Assembly (NCBI GenBank): GCA_965153355.1
Contig: OZ231128.1
Location: 36,022,001 to 36,086,000 of the forward strand
Reading direction: 5' to 3'
Length of the DNA stretch: 64,000 bases
Source: Flaccisagitta enflata
Taxonomy: Eukaryota > Chaetognatha > Sagittoidea > Aphragmophora
Part shown: one piece after another, positions 1 to 42,232 of the stretch
How positions within the stretch are numbered: the stretch's first letter is position 1
How the letters are laid out: each line of letters opens with the position of its first letter
The notes under the pieces: model-generated
What the model saw: only the letters and a program-made list of their open reading frames with translations
The model's database searches: none
Told to the model about the DNA's origin: nothing
Program-made: the position numbers and the translations under genes

Positions 1-159
1 ACAAATCATAAATCAAGTTTCAGATTGTCCCGACTAGTTTCGTTGGATGGGACTCCTGAAACTGATCGTGCGAAATTCATTGATGATTACTACTACAATG
101 ACTAAAAGATAAAATAAACGGAAAGAATGGGAAATACATAGTATGCGTAGTTCAATCAC

Positions 160-1505
160 AGTCTTTGGACAAAACGAGGAGAGTAAATTTTGCTGATCAC
201 CGGTATGATGCTTAGACGTAGTTTATTTTAAAATGTAGGCTTCTAATTACCTCATAGAAAATGACTGAGGACTGAAAGAAACTAATGCAAGATCGATTAC
301 AACAGGTAGTACCGTATTTCCTGCATTTATCGCCCCCTCTCTAATTAGCGCCCCCCCCCTTTGAAGAAAGGGAGAGCTCATGACAGACTTTTATTTTTGG
401 GAAAAATCCTTTCAAATCTATTGTAAATCATGTTGTTTAATTAAATAAAAAATATAAGAAGGGTATGCAATATGAAAATATTCTTTGTTTTAGTGCTTTA
501 TTACATTGAAATATGAGATTTTTGTCCAAAACATTACGTTTCATTCAAAATTATCTCAACATGAGTGTACGAGGGGGCGCTAATTGCAGGTTGAGAATGA
601 CAATGTTTCGTTTCAATTCCAAAAGCGCCCGGGGCGCTAATTACAGGAAATACGGTAATCGTTCTTCCGTTAGTTTCTTTCAGTCCTAAGTAATTTTCTA
701 CGAGGTATAGTACTTTCCGAGCAAACCCGGCTTAAACTGGAGGATTTATTTCTGTAACCTTAATTTTATTTCCTTATCTTTGTTTTTTGTATTTAATCTA
801 ATTAAAGGATACTTAATTCCTTGAACATATTTTGCTGTCAAAAAAAAATAACTTGTGAAATCAAAGTGCATGAAGACATCAATTTGGAGTGTTTTAACCC
901 AGACAATTGGATTTAGCAGAAAATTTTACTTATCCTAGACAACAACAACTGCTCAATCAGACTATTTCTACAGGTTCTACTGCTATTTTTAGTTTTTAAG
1001 GATAATTGTCTTAAAATAATTTAGGACAATTGTCCTTAAAAACTTTAAATGGCAATAAAACTGGAAATAATGATTTAATTGAGCTGTTCTTGTTGTCTAA
1101 GATATGTACAATTTTTTGCTGAATCCAATGGCCTGGGTTAGAACATTTCAAATTGATGTCTTCATGCACTTTGATTTCACGAGTTATCTTTTTTGACAGC
1201 AAAATATGTTCAAGGAATTAAGTATCTTCTATTGAAGTTAGATAAAAAAAAAAAAGTTTGAGAAATGAAATTAAAATGACAAAAATTGATCCTCCAGTTT
1301 AAGCCTGGTTTGCTCGGAAGGTACTGTAATTACAAACCTACATTTTGAACGATTACTACAGGTAGTAATCGTTCTTCCGTTAGTTTCACTCAGTCCTTAA
1401 TAATTTTCTATGAGGTAAATACAAACCTACATTTCAAGATCAACTACGCCTAAGCCTCATACCGGTGATCAGCAAAATCTACTCTCCTCGTTTTTTCCAT
1501 AGACT
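160..1505. repeat. nested palindromic (foldback) repeat block
   Basis: Positions 160-300 are repeated in inverted orientation at 1364-1505, sharing for example ATACCGGTGATCAGCAAAAT. A second inverted pair, about 710-1010 against 1020-1330, forms an inner foldback containing TTTGATTTCAC and its complement. A third partial copy of the outer arm is at 656-720. Nothing coding is seen here. Confidence 0.8.
312..655. mobile_element. 344-bp MITE with ~25-bp TIRs and TA target duplication
   Basis: Ends are CCGTATTTCCTGCATTTATC at the left and the inverse of CCGTATTTCCTGTAATTAGC at the right, about 22 of 25 matching, flanked by TA at 310-311 and 656-657. A paralogous repeat at 1358-1386 keeps the empty site with a single TA (1366-1367). 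No ORF, so non-autonomous; superfamily not assigned. Confidence 0.82.
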
Positions 1506-1627
1506 GATCATTTCAGAATTAGTTTCAATGGGTTTGAAAATCGATTAGAAATTGAAGAATACGAGCCTGAAATTTGTTTCTACAAAAACAAAAACAAAAA
1601 CCGTCATAGGAGGAAATAGCATTGAGG

Positions 1628-8586
<6,959 letters not shown>

Positions 8587-9596
8587 ATGGGAAAAATGTT
8601 CCTTTCATCCATTTCTTCTTCATCGGCATTCATAAGAATTAGACACAGTTTTACAGTACAGAAAAGAATTGTCTCTTAGATAAGGTCATTCCCAACTTCA
8701 TTCATGTCATCATGTGCCTTGTCATGATCACTTGTTATCACATGATGGAGAATACAGTGCAGCTAGCAGAACAATAAGGTTGAATCCACTTTGGGAAACA
8801 TTATCATAGGCACTAATAGGCAACCGGTTTTTCTTTTTTTTTCTAAAGGAACAATTCTACCTACAATCTTTTTAGATGTGTCCTCGTAAGTCGTATCGTA
8901 ATAAGACGGTGTATAGGAAGGTAACGAGAAAATTTCTAGACACGATTTTGAGGATTTTCTTTTGATTTCTTCATCTCTCATTTATCATTGAATAGAATTG
9001 AACCTTGAAAGGGTGTACGGGATCCAGTGTGGATCCAATGTATGAAAGCATTTTATTTGCAAAATTTGGACCATAAGTCTAGTGGGCGCTGATGACGATC
9101 CTTTGATGAAAAAAAGATTACTCAAAAAATATTGAAGGTGACTTGACGTCACTATTTTCTTTCTAATTTGATGACGAGACCGTTTTCCCAGTATTACAAT
9201 GTCTTTTGTTGTATACAAGACGTCATGTTATTCGTCCCTGTGATTATTGGTAATAACCATTGTTTTGCATTTTACTGTGTCATTGTGCTTTACTGTGTCG
9301 ATCGTTTTCAAGTGGTATCTCTGAAAGAAAGCATAGCATAGCATTTTCTGATTAGAGAAAAACGTCCAATTTCAAATGATAAAGTTTTGCTGAAATGACA
9401 TGTTGTTCTAAAATTCTTAGCTTTTAAATTTGCTTTACATTTTCTCCCCGAATCTCAGCGAACTATTTGATTTGCCAATACAATTATCGTTGTGGTCTAT
9501 GGGAATCCCAGTATGGGATCGTTGAGTGCAACAAATCAGTTTTGAAAACAACCGAACAACAGAGGGAAAAACAATTTGAAACAAAAAAATTCAAAT
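8587..9596. other. TRPM-SAMD15 intergenic stretch
   Basis: About 1 kb holding the TRPM 3' flank and the SAMD15-like 5' flank. I see no gene, repeat family or canonical AATAAA here. Confidence 0.5.
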
Positions 9597-9766
9597 ATGG
9601 CGGAAAAGTGGGAGACTGATCCGGAATCTGATTCCAGCGCCGCCTATCAAGCGGCGATCAACAACACAAAAATGGCAAAAGCGCAACAAATGTTGGACAA
9701 AATCCCCGACTGTCTCATGTGGACAGAAAGAGACACGGCTGAATGGGTTGAACAACTGGGCTTCCC
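9597..9766 (+). CDS. SAMD15: SAMD15-like exon 1
   Basis: Starts at the ATG at 9597 and encodes residues 1-56, including the first SAM helix. The donor GTGAGAGAGA at 9767 is the first unit of a 90-bp (GA)n microsatellite. Confidence 0.8.
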
Positions 9767-9862
<96 letters not shown>

Positions 9863-10648
9863 CTATCTTCCTTTTTCGTGCTACACTGATGTTTGAATAC
9901 AAATCATTATTATAAATGACGGACGTAAAGAAAGATTGACTAAAAAATTTCTTTTGAAACATTCCATTGCCATTTTTGTAAAAGAAAAAAACGCGACCAC
10001 GTGAATGAACTTATTAATTACCATATTTTTCTATTATGTCCAATTCTCCAATTATCGATGTCAGATATTATCGCGCTTGTTTTGAGAAAAATCTTGTTTC
10101 CGGAAAGCACTTAATTCTGATGGACGCTTCCGCATTGCCGAAAATAGGCATCACCGACTTTCAACACATTAAAGTCATCGCAAAAGGTCAGCTTAACTTA
10201 ATGTATTACAGCATGGTTGGCATAACGCAATGCCTATGCAACTGTGCATTTGACTTATGTCATATAAGTCAAATTCAACTGTATGAATGAAAATGAACTT
10301 TATTTTGCGTCACCATTTTCAGGCCTTGTTCTACCCTGTTTTTCTTATCGACGAAAACTTTTCTTTTTATAGCTGTGATGTGTATGTTCTTTTACTTCAT
10401 CAGAAATAAGCGACTGATCCTTAAAATGCGTGTTATATATATCAGGAATTCGTGATTTGCTGCGGATGGAGGCTCCAGATTGGCAAAGAAGCATTTGTTT
10501 GCCACCGAAGGAACATTTGGGCCATCTTTTGGAGACGAAAGGAACTTCTATTGACTTGATGCCCGATAAAAGGGAGTGGTGGAACATGTTGCAAGAGTCG
10601 ATCGTGGATCAACCAGCCCCTCCTCCGCCCGTTACACCCTTCTTTTGA
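9597..10648 (+). CDS. SAMD15: SAM-domain protein, SAMD15-like, 3 exons, 164 aa
   Basis: Spliced model: exons 9597-9766, 10065-10186 and 10446-10648; junction phases 2 and 1 agree. The product starts MAEKWETDPESDSSAAY. Residues about 40-98 are a sterile alpha motif: CLMWTERDTAEWVEQLGF, then CFEKNLVSGKHLILMD, LPKIGITDFQHIKVI. After the SAM domain comes WQRSICLPPKEHLGHLLE, like the RSI.LP stretch that follows the SAM domain in animal SAMD15. SAM domains mediate protein or RNA contacts and usually have no enzyme activity. The protein is short, equivalent only to the C-terminal part of long vertebrate SAMD15. The start ATG is the first in frame and the stop TGA is at 10646. The family call comes from remembered similarity; another SAM-domain orphan is possible. 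Confidence 0.8.
9768..9860 (+). repeat. (GA)n at the SAMD15-like donor
   Basis: The array begins inside the 5' splice site GTGAGAGAGA. Confidence 0.97.
10065..10186 (+). CDS. SAMD15: SAMD15-like exon 2
   Basis: Acceptor GATGTCAG|A and donor AAAAG|GTCAGC. It encodes YYRACFEKNLVSGKHLIL and the LPKIGITDFQHIKVI core of the SAM domain, in phase with both neighbours. Confidence 0.85.
10446..10648 (+). CDS. SAMD15: SAMD15-like exon 3
   Basis: Acceptor TATATATCAG|GA. It encodes IRDLLRMEAPDWQRSICLP and a Pro-rich tail ending VTPFF, with TGA at 10646-10648. Confidence 0.83.
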
Positions 10649-10874
10649 ATTAAACAGAGGGGCCTATTTTGCAAAGCTGCTGCGTGGCATAAAAATACAG
10701 CACAAGCTGCCACATTTTTCATAGGCACACGACTGTGTGTAAACTTCTCCCCGCCCCCTGTAGAGTGCTCAACCGGTACATTTGGAGTCAAACGCGGTTA
10801 AGTCTGTGATAGAGCCATGGTGCTGTGACATGGGCAATAGCTCAACATTGATCCGCTGCACATAATTGCGAGTC

Positions 10875-10880
10875 AATAAA
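10875..10880 (+). promoter_or_regulatory. candidate poly(A) signal AATAAA
   Basis: AATAAA lies about 230 bp after the SAMD15-like stop codon on the same strand, the first canonical hexamer downstream. Use is inferred. Confidence 0.4.
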
Positions 10881-12120
10881 AGAAAAGGTTGACCAATTTC
10901 ATCTTCTTAAGGCGACTTTCTCTTTCTAATTATCCCTTCAAACAAAACGCAATCATGTTTGGGAGAAAACGCTTTTGAGAAATAATTGCTATTTTGCAAT
11001 GTTAATACTAAGTCATCGTGCATTTATTAGGTCATAAAAATGAGAAATACTGAACGCTGACAATGATTTCACATTTTGTCTAAATAACGTTTATTAATGT
11101 GTATGAATTTTTGGACTGCAATATGCAAATGAGGATATAGAAACGGCAAAAAGTTTCGAGGTTGAGGAAATCACCTGCGTAACAGGGTGTGCAAAATTAT
11201 CCGGACTTGCTCCATAGTAAGAAAACCATACTTAGATGGGACTCAGCACTATGAAATTTGAGTACCCCAGCTAGTTATACTGGAAGCTAGAACTGATTGT
11301 AGCTCTTTTCTAAGTCCCTTGTCACTATAGGAGTTAAGGCCACTAAAATCATTCCCCCTCATATGTTGGAACAAAAATTCAGTGAGTAAAAGCGCCGTCA
11401 CTGATTTCAACGATGTGCCCATTTCATACTTTCTAAGATGAGAATATATTTAAAAAAATCGATGTTAATTTGCAGCCACGACACAAAAAATCAGAGTGAG
11501 CTCGATGGTCTCGATCGAAAAAGTATTGCCTATAACTAGATTCGTTCCTGCGACCCACTACTCATTAGCCGCACAACTTACCTCCAGGCTACGGGGACAT
11601 CTGATATGTTGCTCGTAGCACATTTATAATAAACCAAAAAAATATTACAGTTACTGTAACTCTTGAAATCACCATTCGCCAGAGTGATTTGCTCTCTGAA
11701 GAATAACTTCAGACCCAAACCCACGTTGGCATCAGCGTAATGATGTCAATGCAGAGATATGCAGTTCACACTGAGTACAGCAATCCAGCATAGATATGAA
11801 TGTGTTACACCCTGCTGTAACGAACCCAAGTGTAATGGGAATCCGCCTTTAACGGATATGAAATGTTGGTCCCTTCAAACCATTTCTTCTCATCTATTAT
11901 AATGGGGTTCAACTGTATTTGCCTCCCTTTTTGCACCGGCGACTCCTAATCTTCTTCCCCTGGAGGCGCATATCCCAGCATCAAGACTAAAATCCCAGCC
12001 GCAAGGCTCAAATCCCTGTACCGCTGACCACCTAACGCTTTCGCGACTATTTCTTTTTTTCAATCTTTCTTTCTTTCATTTTTTTTTCTCTCTTTGAATC
12101 TTCTTTCTGTCAATTGATCT

Positions 12121-12266
12121 GCTTTTTTAGTTGCGACACGCAACTCTATAAGATCCTTTGTCCGTCCGTCGGTCCGTGAGCACGAGTTGAAAAGTGGGAA
12201 AACACACATATCCGCCCCTGCCCACCTGTCCGCAACTGGTGGCCGTGTATCTGGCCTTGCTCAATT
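12121..12266 (+). mobile_element. family A element, AGTTGCG subfamily
   Basis: Terminal hairpin AGTTGCGACACGCAACT at 12129-12145 after a T-run. The far box CGCAACT (12231-12237) matches this hairpin variant, and the element ends GTGTATCTGGCCTTGCT. Confidence 0.75.
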
Positions 12267-12281
12267 GATCTTTCTTTTTTC

Positions 12282-12462
12282 TTTCTTCTGATCTTTCTTT
12301 TTTCTTTTTTTTTTTTTCTTTATTCTTTCTTTCTTTCGATCTTACTTTCTTTCTTTTGATCTTTCCATCTTTGCATCTTTCGATATTTCTTTCTTTCCAT
12401 CTTTCTTTCTTTCTTTCCATCTTTCATTTTTCTTTCTTTCTATCTTTCTATCTTTCTATCTT

Positions 12463-12526
<64 letters not shown>

Positions 12527-12620
12527 TCCTTCTCTCTTTCTTTCTTTCTTTCTCACTCTCTTTCTTTCTTTCTCTTTTTTTCTAATCTTTTTTCTTTTCC
12601 TCTTTCTTTTTTTCGCTCTC
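12282..12620 (+). repeat. (CTTT)n microsatellite
   Basis: Imperfect TTTC tetranucleotide tract directly after a family A element. Confidence 0.95.
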
Positions 12621-12686
12621 TCTTGCAATCTCGCTCTCTAGTTCTTTGGCAGCCACAAAGCCAAAAGTGAAACAAAGCTGAATACA

Positions 12687-12818
12687 CGGCACCGGCGTCG
12701 CGGACGGTTGGGCAGGGGCAGTAAAGTAAAATTCACTCGCAATTCAAAAGTATTACGGACAAAGAAACCGACAAACCGACACGGCAGGGTGTAGAATCGC
12801 GTGTTCGCGACTAAAAAC
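12687..12818 (-). mobile_element. family A element (GGAC loop type)
   Basis: Reverse orientation. The far box GTCGCGGAC is near 12707; the hairpin 12796-12813 reads AATCGCGTGTTCGCGACT, with wobble-type mismatches, followed by AAAAA. Confidence 0.7.
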
Positions 12819-13229
12819 CGATGCGTAAACCTTTGAATGCGACTTTGATCACTCATGGCTGAAGAATTATACAATGATGAAATAGACTTTTATTTGAATA
12901 ATTTCATCGTATCTCAAGCCAAGGTTTAGTAACAAATTAGCAGTTGGCGCGTGCTCCGACTTCAATGACTTGGTATTCTCGGAAATTGATGATTTTTTCT
13001 TTCTTCGCTGGACCCTATTTTCCGCTTTTTGCTGTGAGAGAAAATTTTTGTTTGTTAGGATTGGTCATTATCAAAACATTTTCGCTAATACGACGGGGTA
13101 CTATACACGTTTGCCACAACTTGCAGGAGTTTTTATGAGGCGCTACAGTCACAGACAGAGGGATGGATTGAGGGATAGAGGGACAGGTAGAAAGACAGAA
13201 AAAGTTGACAAAAGACAAGTAACAAGTAA

Positions 13230-13625
13230 TGACGGGTTACAATATCGTTGCGGATGGGTGGGCAGGGGCATTTAACCCCATCTACATCCCCTCTAACCAC
13301 ACACAAGTGAGTGGAGCACGCCCATGAGCGGAACAATCCCGTAAGCGGTACGAGCCTGTGAGCGGAGCAAGCCCATGAGCAGAACAATCCCGTAAGCGGT
13401 ACGAGCCTGTGAGCGGTACGAGCCTGTGAGCGGTATGAGCCTGTGAGCGGAGCGAGCCCGCGAGTGGAGTGAGACCGCGAGCGAAGCAAGGGCGCGAGTG
13501 AAGCGAGGCCGTGAGCGAAGCGAGGCTGTGAGCGAAGCGATCCTTAAAGTGGAGCAAGCAAGCATAGCAAGTCAAAGTATTTAGGCGTAAGAGAGCTGAG
13601 TGTGCGGTGCGAGCGAACGAACGTA
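13230..13625 (-). repeat. family A fragment and GAGCG minisatellite
   Basis: Box GTTGCGGATGGGTGGGCAGG at 13250-13269, followed by a degenerate ~20-bp minisatellite of GAGCGGAGCGAGCC-type units to 13625. The same unit occurs inverted at 32980-33100, again beside a GTTGCGGATGGG box (33272). Confidence 0.65.
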
Positions 13626-14231
13626 ACAAGTAACCGAGTGGCCTGGTAAAAACACGATTTCCATGTGTAGAAACAGGCTGTTTTCTGACCTGACTACTCT
13701 TATGTTTGTGAGCCCGCTTGCATGCTAGACTGTTTATAATTCCCTAAATCATTTGTAATGGCAGAGACTGCAGAACCAACAAAGCATAGCAGTTGCCTTC
13801 AAGCCAAACGGCATTTTCGTCGTGTCTCCTGGGATGAAGTAACCATCGTCCTTGTTGTCATGCCCACTCTCATATTGCAAAAAATTTCGCAGGACCGGGT
13901 TCCGGTCATTTTATCTTTTTACTTTCCCTTATTTTTTTTCTCTGAACTTTTTTTTCGTGTGCGCTTGCTGTGGATTTGACATACTTTTTTTAATGACTAA
14001 GACGTCCTTTCTATAAGACTTTGTAAAAAGTTTTCCTTAGGCTAAATATATCTAAATCTAAATCTGAATCAATAGAGAAATGACATGACCTGACGGCTGA
14101 TGCCGTTCCATCCAAACGAACGCGTTTCGAACCGACATTGCGGCCACTGTCGCTGTCGACATCGAAACTAAGGATTCAGCACCAGAAGATCTGTTGGACA
14201 AGGAAGAATATTCAGAAGCGGAATCTAAGTC

Positions 14232-14600
<369 letters not shown>

Positions 14601-14756
14601 TTCATCACTGTCCCTGCCAGCCCGCAAAAGACTTGTGTGATTTTTTCCCAGATGTCAAAAGACACCTAAAAGCGGTACTGTTGTCCTACATTCTAATTTG
14701 GCTCAATCTCATTCCATTCATGCAAATGACGTTCATTTTAACGTCTCTTTGGCTTT

Positions 14757-15004
14757 TTTAGTCGCAAGCTACGCGTTTCTATACCCCACTTTGTCCGTCT
14801 GTCTGTCCATCCTTCTGTCCATCCGTCTGTCCGTCCGTCTGTCCGTCCGTCCATCTGTCTGTCCGTCCGTCCGTCCTTTGGTGGGTTCGTCTGTTGGTTT
14901 TCGAAAGTTTTGAATTCTTTGCTCCTGCCCAAATGCCCAAGTGACCATCTTCATTACTCCCTTTGCCCACCTGCACGCAATAAGGTTGAATCCGGTCTTG
15001 TTTT
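14757..15004 (+). mobile_element. family A element, decayed hairpin
   Basis: Starts TTTTTTAGTCGCAAGC; the right hairpin arm is mutated. GTCCGTC-type tract at 14790-14880; ends GAATCCGGTCTTGTTTT. Confidence 0.6.
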
Positions 15005-15417
15005 ATTTCAATGTACAGTTGAACCCCGTTGACTTGAAGGAACCAAAGTTTTACATCCATGGAGGCAGATTTGTGTTATCCTTTGACCCATCAAACCGGC
15101 GTGTAACTCTATTATTGTCTTTCCTGTATACAAAAGAATTTTTAGCGTGATCATTCTCGTCGTCGTCGAAATTGTTATTCTGCCTGTGGATTAAAATGTG
15201 ATTTGGGGTAACAAAACTGTCTACTTCCATATATTCTCACTGCGCACCACCTATTAATACGTATTACGTATCATTTAGACATAATGATGGTATTTTGTGC
15301 ATACCTGTCCACAAATGATGATTTCTATTTATTCTGAAATGGAGACTTTCTTGTCATCACCTTCATCGTCATCAAAATGTTATTCCACCTGTGGGAGATT
15401 TCATGTTCGTGTGTGTG

Positions 15418-15530
<113 letters not shown>

Positions 15531-16696
15531 CATACCTCTTGTGTTTCGGTCAGTTTGTCGGTTTTCCAGACTTTGGACTCTGGATATTTCGATCGTGATA
15601 CGTCATTGTTCTGTATTGACTTTATCCACATCCAGGGGGGGTGAATTAGAGCAATGACCGGAGACAGACTCGCCCCCGGGTAGCCGCCCGTAACAAATGC
15701 AAACACAACGTAAGATCAGATAGTGGAAATATTGAAGCGTGATAAATGAGCTTCACAGCAAATAAAAGTGAATAAATTGCCATTTTGATACAGAAAAAAA
15801 AGAATTTCTTCTTAAAGAGTTGGCGATGGAAAGAAACGCAATCCAGTAACGAGGTGATTTTTACATGGCTGGCATATCTCAAGTAGAAAAATGTAAGCTA
15901 ACATGACAGATCATTCGCAGACTCGCAGTTGCAGCTATAGCCAGGTTATGTGTATTGATCAAGTAAAGCCATCAAAATTGAAAACGACATTTCTGAACGT
16001 ATCATGGGAAGACAAACAAAAGTGAAATTTACTAAAAATATTTTGCAGGGCAAGGTTGATTAAATTTTTTTACCTTATTTGTATGTCTGAGGGCAATGTA
16101 AATCAAAAGCTATCTGGCCCTTGCCCGGGGTAGAAGTCTATGATCGAATTATTTACTCTCTTTTCCTTAAAGAGTAGGAAGGAGTGGATTTGACCACGGA
16201 TTTCACTATGGCTGGGCAGGGTCAGGGCAGGGTCATCACTCTAACCTCCATCGTGGCCTTAAATGATTTGAACTAAAGATTTTGATTTTGACAGGATTTT
16301 ATTTTATAGGCAACATAGGTCACAAAATCCTAGATTTTTGTATTTGTAACTAATCTATATTGACTTTCTTACTTCAAAACACACTATGCTGGCCAAGGTA
16401 AGTTAAATCAACATCAACTGAGCTCACAAAAACAAAAAAATTGGCCTAAAGGGCAAGAAAAACTAACAACAGAATTTCAGTTTTTTTTTAATGAATTTTT
16501 TAAAGGAGAGTTTTATCTGAGTCAAATTTACCTGAAAATTTTTTTTCTGACTTTTTCATTCTTTGTGAATTACTGTTTTAGATGTTAAAAAGGATACTTT
16601 TTCATTTTTACCCCTCATGCTTTCAAAAATCATTTTTTCTGCAAGGTTTTTAAGAAAAGTAACTGCCCAGTCCGGATAATTTTGCACACCCTGTTA

Positions 16697-17360
16697 AGTT
16701 TTGTTTGCTTGTTGCGTATTTGGTCAATTTTAGACAATGGCGTAACGCTCAGGAAGGAGAAATCGAACACACTTACTTTGTTTAATTGTAAATCGCGAAA
16801 TAGTTTTTCTTTCGGATGAAAATCCTTTAGTTGTAATCTATCGATTTTAACTTTTAGGTTGCTTGTCGCTATGACTAATTCTTATATGTAAGCTCTAAAT
16901 CAAGGGATATCCATTTAAGGATGGATTTAAGCCCAGGATTTCAGTTCGCGAATCAGTCGAGTGTGCGAAAATCTGGCGTTCGGCTCTTTCCTTCTTTCCC
17001 CTGTTTCCCCCTTCACTCCTACCTCCCCCATGCCAATCTGCCGCACTTGGCGCTTAACTGCTGTGTAGCACTGCTACCATGCTTCACAGAATCGGCACCT
17101 CTGCTTTTGATAACACCCAGCTGCAACTCCACTTATGTCCTTCTTATGAAAAAAATCCAAGACATGTTGAAACGTATACTGCCAGTTTATTTTAACATGT
17201 ATTATTATGTTAATTGATAGTCCATTTTGTCGACTGACTACGACCTATTTTCACTCTGCCAGTGTGACTGGTATTTCTTAGATTTCAATTGCTCTCTGAT
17301 TTTAATATAAACCGCAATTCCTCTTCTCAGATAAATTGTGAGTAGAATGAAGTAAATAGT
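16697..17360. other. no feature seen
   Basis: Low-complexity-free sequence with one unremarkable 98-codon plus-strand frame (16921-17217) that has no recognisable domain. Confidence 0.4.
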
Positions 17361-19045
17361 CGCAAAAGCCACAGATGGTCAGCGGTACCCAGCGGCGTAG
17401 GGCAGGAAAATGGGCAGGGGCGTCAGGCCCCAATCTGTGTCCGACTCAATACTGTGTCCGACTCACTATATAATTGCTTTTATTCACATAACAGTGAAGT
17501 GGGTGAATAACATGTAGTTTAATCGCTGCAGGGGTGGGTTGCTGCTATCAATAGAGAGGGAGAAAAAACAGTTGAGATGTCACTTGATAGTTTAAAAAAA
17601 AAAAACATAGAAAAAAAAGAAAAAAAAAATTTAAAAATGAATAAAAAATTTGTTAGGATAAAAGTATAAAAAAATATCTTGAAGATGATGAAAAATGTTA
17701 TCATGTGGAAAAAAATTCATCAGATTAAAAAAAAATATATATAAATAGAAAAAGTATCAAGAGAAAAAAAATTCTAAGAGATGAAAAGAATCTTTGAATG
17801 TAAAAAATTGATTATAAAAATATTTCAATAATCTAATATATTTTGATGACTGAAATAATTTACTGATCCTAGCCTGCGTGCCTCCCCTGGCCATATTTCC
17901 CTGAGGGGAACCTATTTCAATAACATTCATTTCCACTCATTTTTATTGAGTTTTTAAGATCTATTTAAGACTGGCTTTGTATCTACACTACAGTGACTCA
18001 AATCTGTTACTACTAGTGCCAGCACAGTTTTTCAGGGTCAACAGAACAAAACCTTACTTTCTTTTCTACTTTTTTTTCTCCCATTTCATTTTTTCTCCTT
18101 CTCTTTCTTTCATATTTTTCAGAGTCAACGGGACAAAACGACCTTACTTTCCCGTTTTCTTTCCTCTCTTATTTCTTCTTTCTTTTCTCTCATTCTTTTT
18201 TTTCTTTCTTTTTTTCTTTGTCCTTTTTTTTCTTTCTATCTTTTTTTCTTTTTATCTTTTTATCTTTCTTTCTTTCTTTTTTCTTACCCTGTAAAACCTT
18301 TATTTCAGTCCCATTTGTTTTGTTTTTTCTTTTTTTCAGTCTCTTATCCCTTACTTTTTTTCTTTTTTTTTTTTTTTTTTGAACAATTGTATCAGACTGC
18401 CATCTGTGTCCGACTGCCATCTGTGTCCGACTGTAGGGGCCGTCAGCTGACGCCCCTGACGCCCCTCCTCCGGAACCTGTTGCCCTTAAGTCAGTGTATG
18501 TTAGGATATAATAGTGAAAAGGGCAGCGGCTTCAATGTAGCCAATGAATTAGAGTATGGAGACTTGGATTTGAGCTTAAAGGTTGGGATTTGAGCCTTAT
18601 GATAGTACGTTGAAGCTCAATGCTGAGATTTTGAGCATAAAGGCTCGAGATTCAAGGTTTTAAGCCTTGAAGAAGGCTTTTGAGTCTCCAGAATAGGTTT
18701 TGAGCTACAGGGCTGATATTTGAGCAATGAGACAAGGTTGGGATTATAGCGTTGAGGCTGAGATTTTAACCTTGAGGCTAGGACTTGAGCCTTGAGGCTG
18801 GCATTTGTACATCGAGGTTGGACTTTGAGCCTGAAGGCTGGGATTTGAGCTTTAAGGCTGGGATTTGAGCCTCAATGCTAAGATTTGAGCCTGAAGGCTA
18901 GGATTCAAGCCTCAAGGCTAGGATTTGAGCCTTGAGCTTCTTGGCTAGAATTAAAGCCTGAGATTTAAGCCTTGAGGCTTGGAGTTTAGCCTCAAAGAAG
19001 TAAAGGCATAGGTCATCGGCCCCTTAGAGACCGCTGCCCAATGAA
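17355..19045. mobile_element. family B repeat region
   Basis: Starts TAGTCGCAAAAGCCACAGAT...GTCAGCGGTACCC and ends GGCATAGGTCATCGGCCCC...CGCTGCCCA. Inside are AT-rich and T-rich tracts, two ~40-bp direct repeats (GTCAACRGRACAAAAC near 18038 and 18124), CTGTGTCCGAC repeats and a minisatellite. Confidence 0.55.
18555..18990 (+). repeat. ~20-bp minisatellite (GGCTGGGATTTGAGCCTNAA)
   Basis: About twenty imperfect units. The unit resembles those at 29.4-30.5, 38.8-39.3 and 47.7 kb. Confidence 0.85.
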
Positions 19046-19124
19046 GTGATAGAAACAAAGGTCGAGTCGAGAATAAGAACACGGTAAGGATTTAACGAAG
19101 CCTTAGAATGATAAGGAAAAACTA

Positions 19125-19268
19125 GCTAGTGTTCAACAATTATGAATGATGATGAGCTGTAAACTAGCTAGTGTTCAACAATTATGAATGAAGATGAGCT
19201 GTAAACTAGCTAGTGTTCAACAATTATGAATGAAGATGAGCTGTAAACTAGCTAGTGTTCAACAATTG
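19125..19268 (+). repeat. 42-bp tandem repeat, ~3.6 copies
   Basis: Unit starts AACTAGCTAGTGTTCAACAA and is almost identical between copies. Confidence 0.93.
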
Positions 19269-19269
19269 T

Positions 19270-20136
19270 CAAGAAGCGGCTTTCAATTCAGAGTCGATGA
19301 TTGACGTCAATGACTCATGCCATTGTTTTTTGTTTTGATTTTTTTTTAACTGTAAAACAATCATGAAAAAGCACAACGACGAGAAAGGACGTAATAAATA
19401 TTTGGGGAACTAGGTATTCCCCCACAACAGTTTTCATACGCTCAAAACACACTCAATATGCAATAATGAAGATTTACCCATCAACACAATCTAGTTACCG
19501 TCTAGGTAAACTAGGTAGAGATTCATTGGCAGGATGACTGAATCATAACTCGATCGAAATTTTTAAGATGATGATATCTTGATGAAATCTGCCCCATTAG
19601 TCTTATTTGTTTAGGATAGTATTCATTAGGGCGGCTACCTGGAGGGTCAAATGTGGTCAAATTTCAGAACGCCTCAGCCAACTAACCATACACTCTACGT
19701 CATATTTAAAAAGGAATTGAGGTCAGCGGAGAACGGTATCTGGAAAGAAAACCCGCACGGCAACACTATAGAGTTACAATGGGCGTGAAATTGCTTTCAT
19801 ATACTGTGCAGGTTTCTTGATCAAATACCGACCTCTGCTTGTCTGATTTACTGCCCAAAGGCCGCTTAGAATGTATGGTTAGATGGCAGGAGGAATTTTA
19901 AATTTTGAGCCAAATTCACTCTTCAGGTAACCAGCCTAGTAATCATATACGTATAAATCGTTTTAGGTCTTTCTGTCCCCTGAACCGTGGTATCCCATGC
20001 TACATTTTTTAACTTCAAGTGAGGAATTCTCTCCATGTCCAATTGTCCATTTGCCACATCAGTACTTATTCCCTTAATCCAATTCGTGTATCTTGTCCAA
20101 GTAGCCATAATCTTTTCCAAAGCGCGAATATGCAAA
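19270..20136. other. 3' flank of the SMYD-like gene
   Basis: No repeat family or second gene is seen. No canonical AATAAA was found on the minus strand here. Confidence 0.4.

Positions 20137-42232
<22,096 letters not shown>

Noticed and set aside
12129-12145. Family A as canonical Helitrons
   Set aside because: The hairpin lies at the end and CTAA can be read after it, but there is no TC start at the other end and no A/T junction; only a HINE-like resemblance is claimed.
14738-14954. Asp/Gly/Arg/Thr-rich frames in GTCC tracts (also 30036-30568, 61817-62167)
   Set aside because: They are products of the GGTC/GTCC repeats of family A and the minisatellites of family B.
19125-19268. CRISPR or iteron array
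   Set aside because: 42-bp units are head-to-tail with no spacers.
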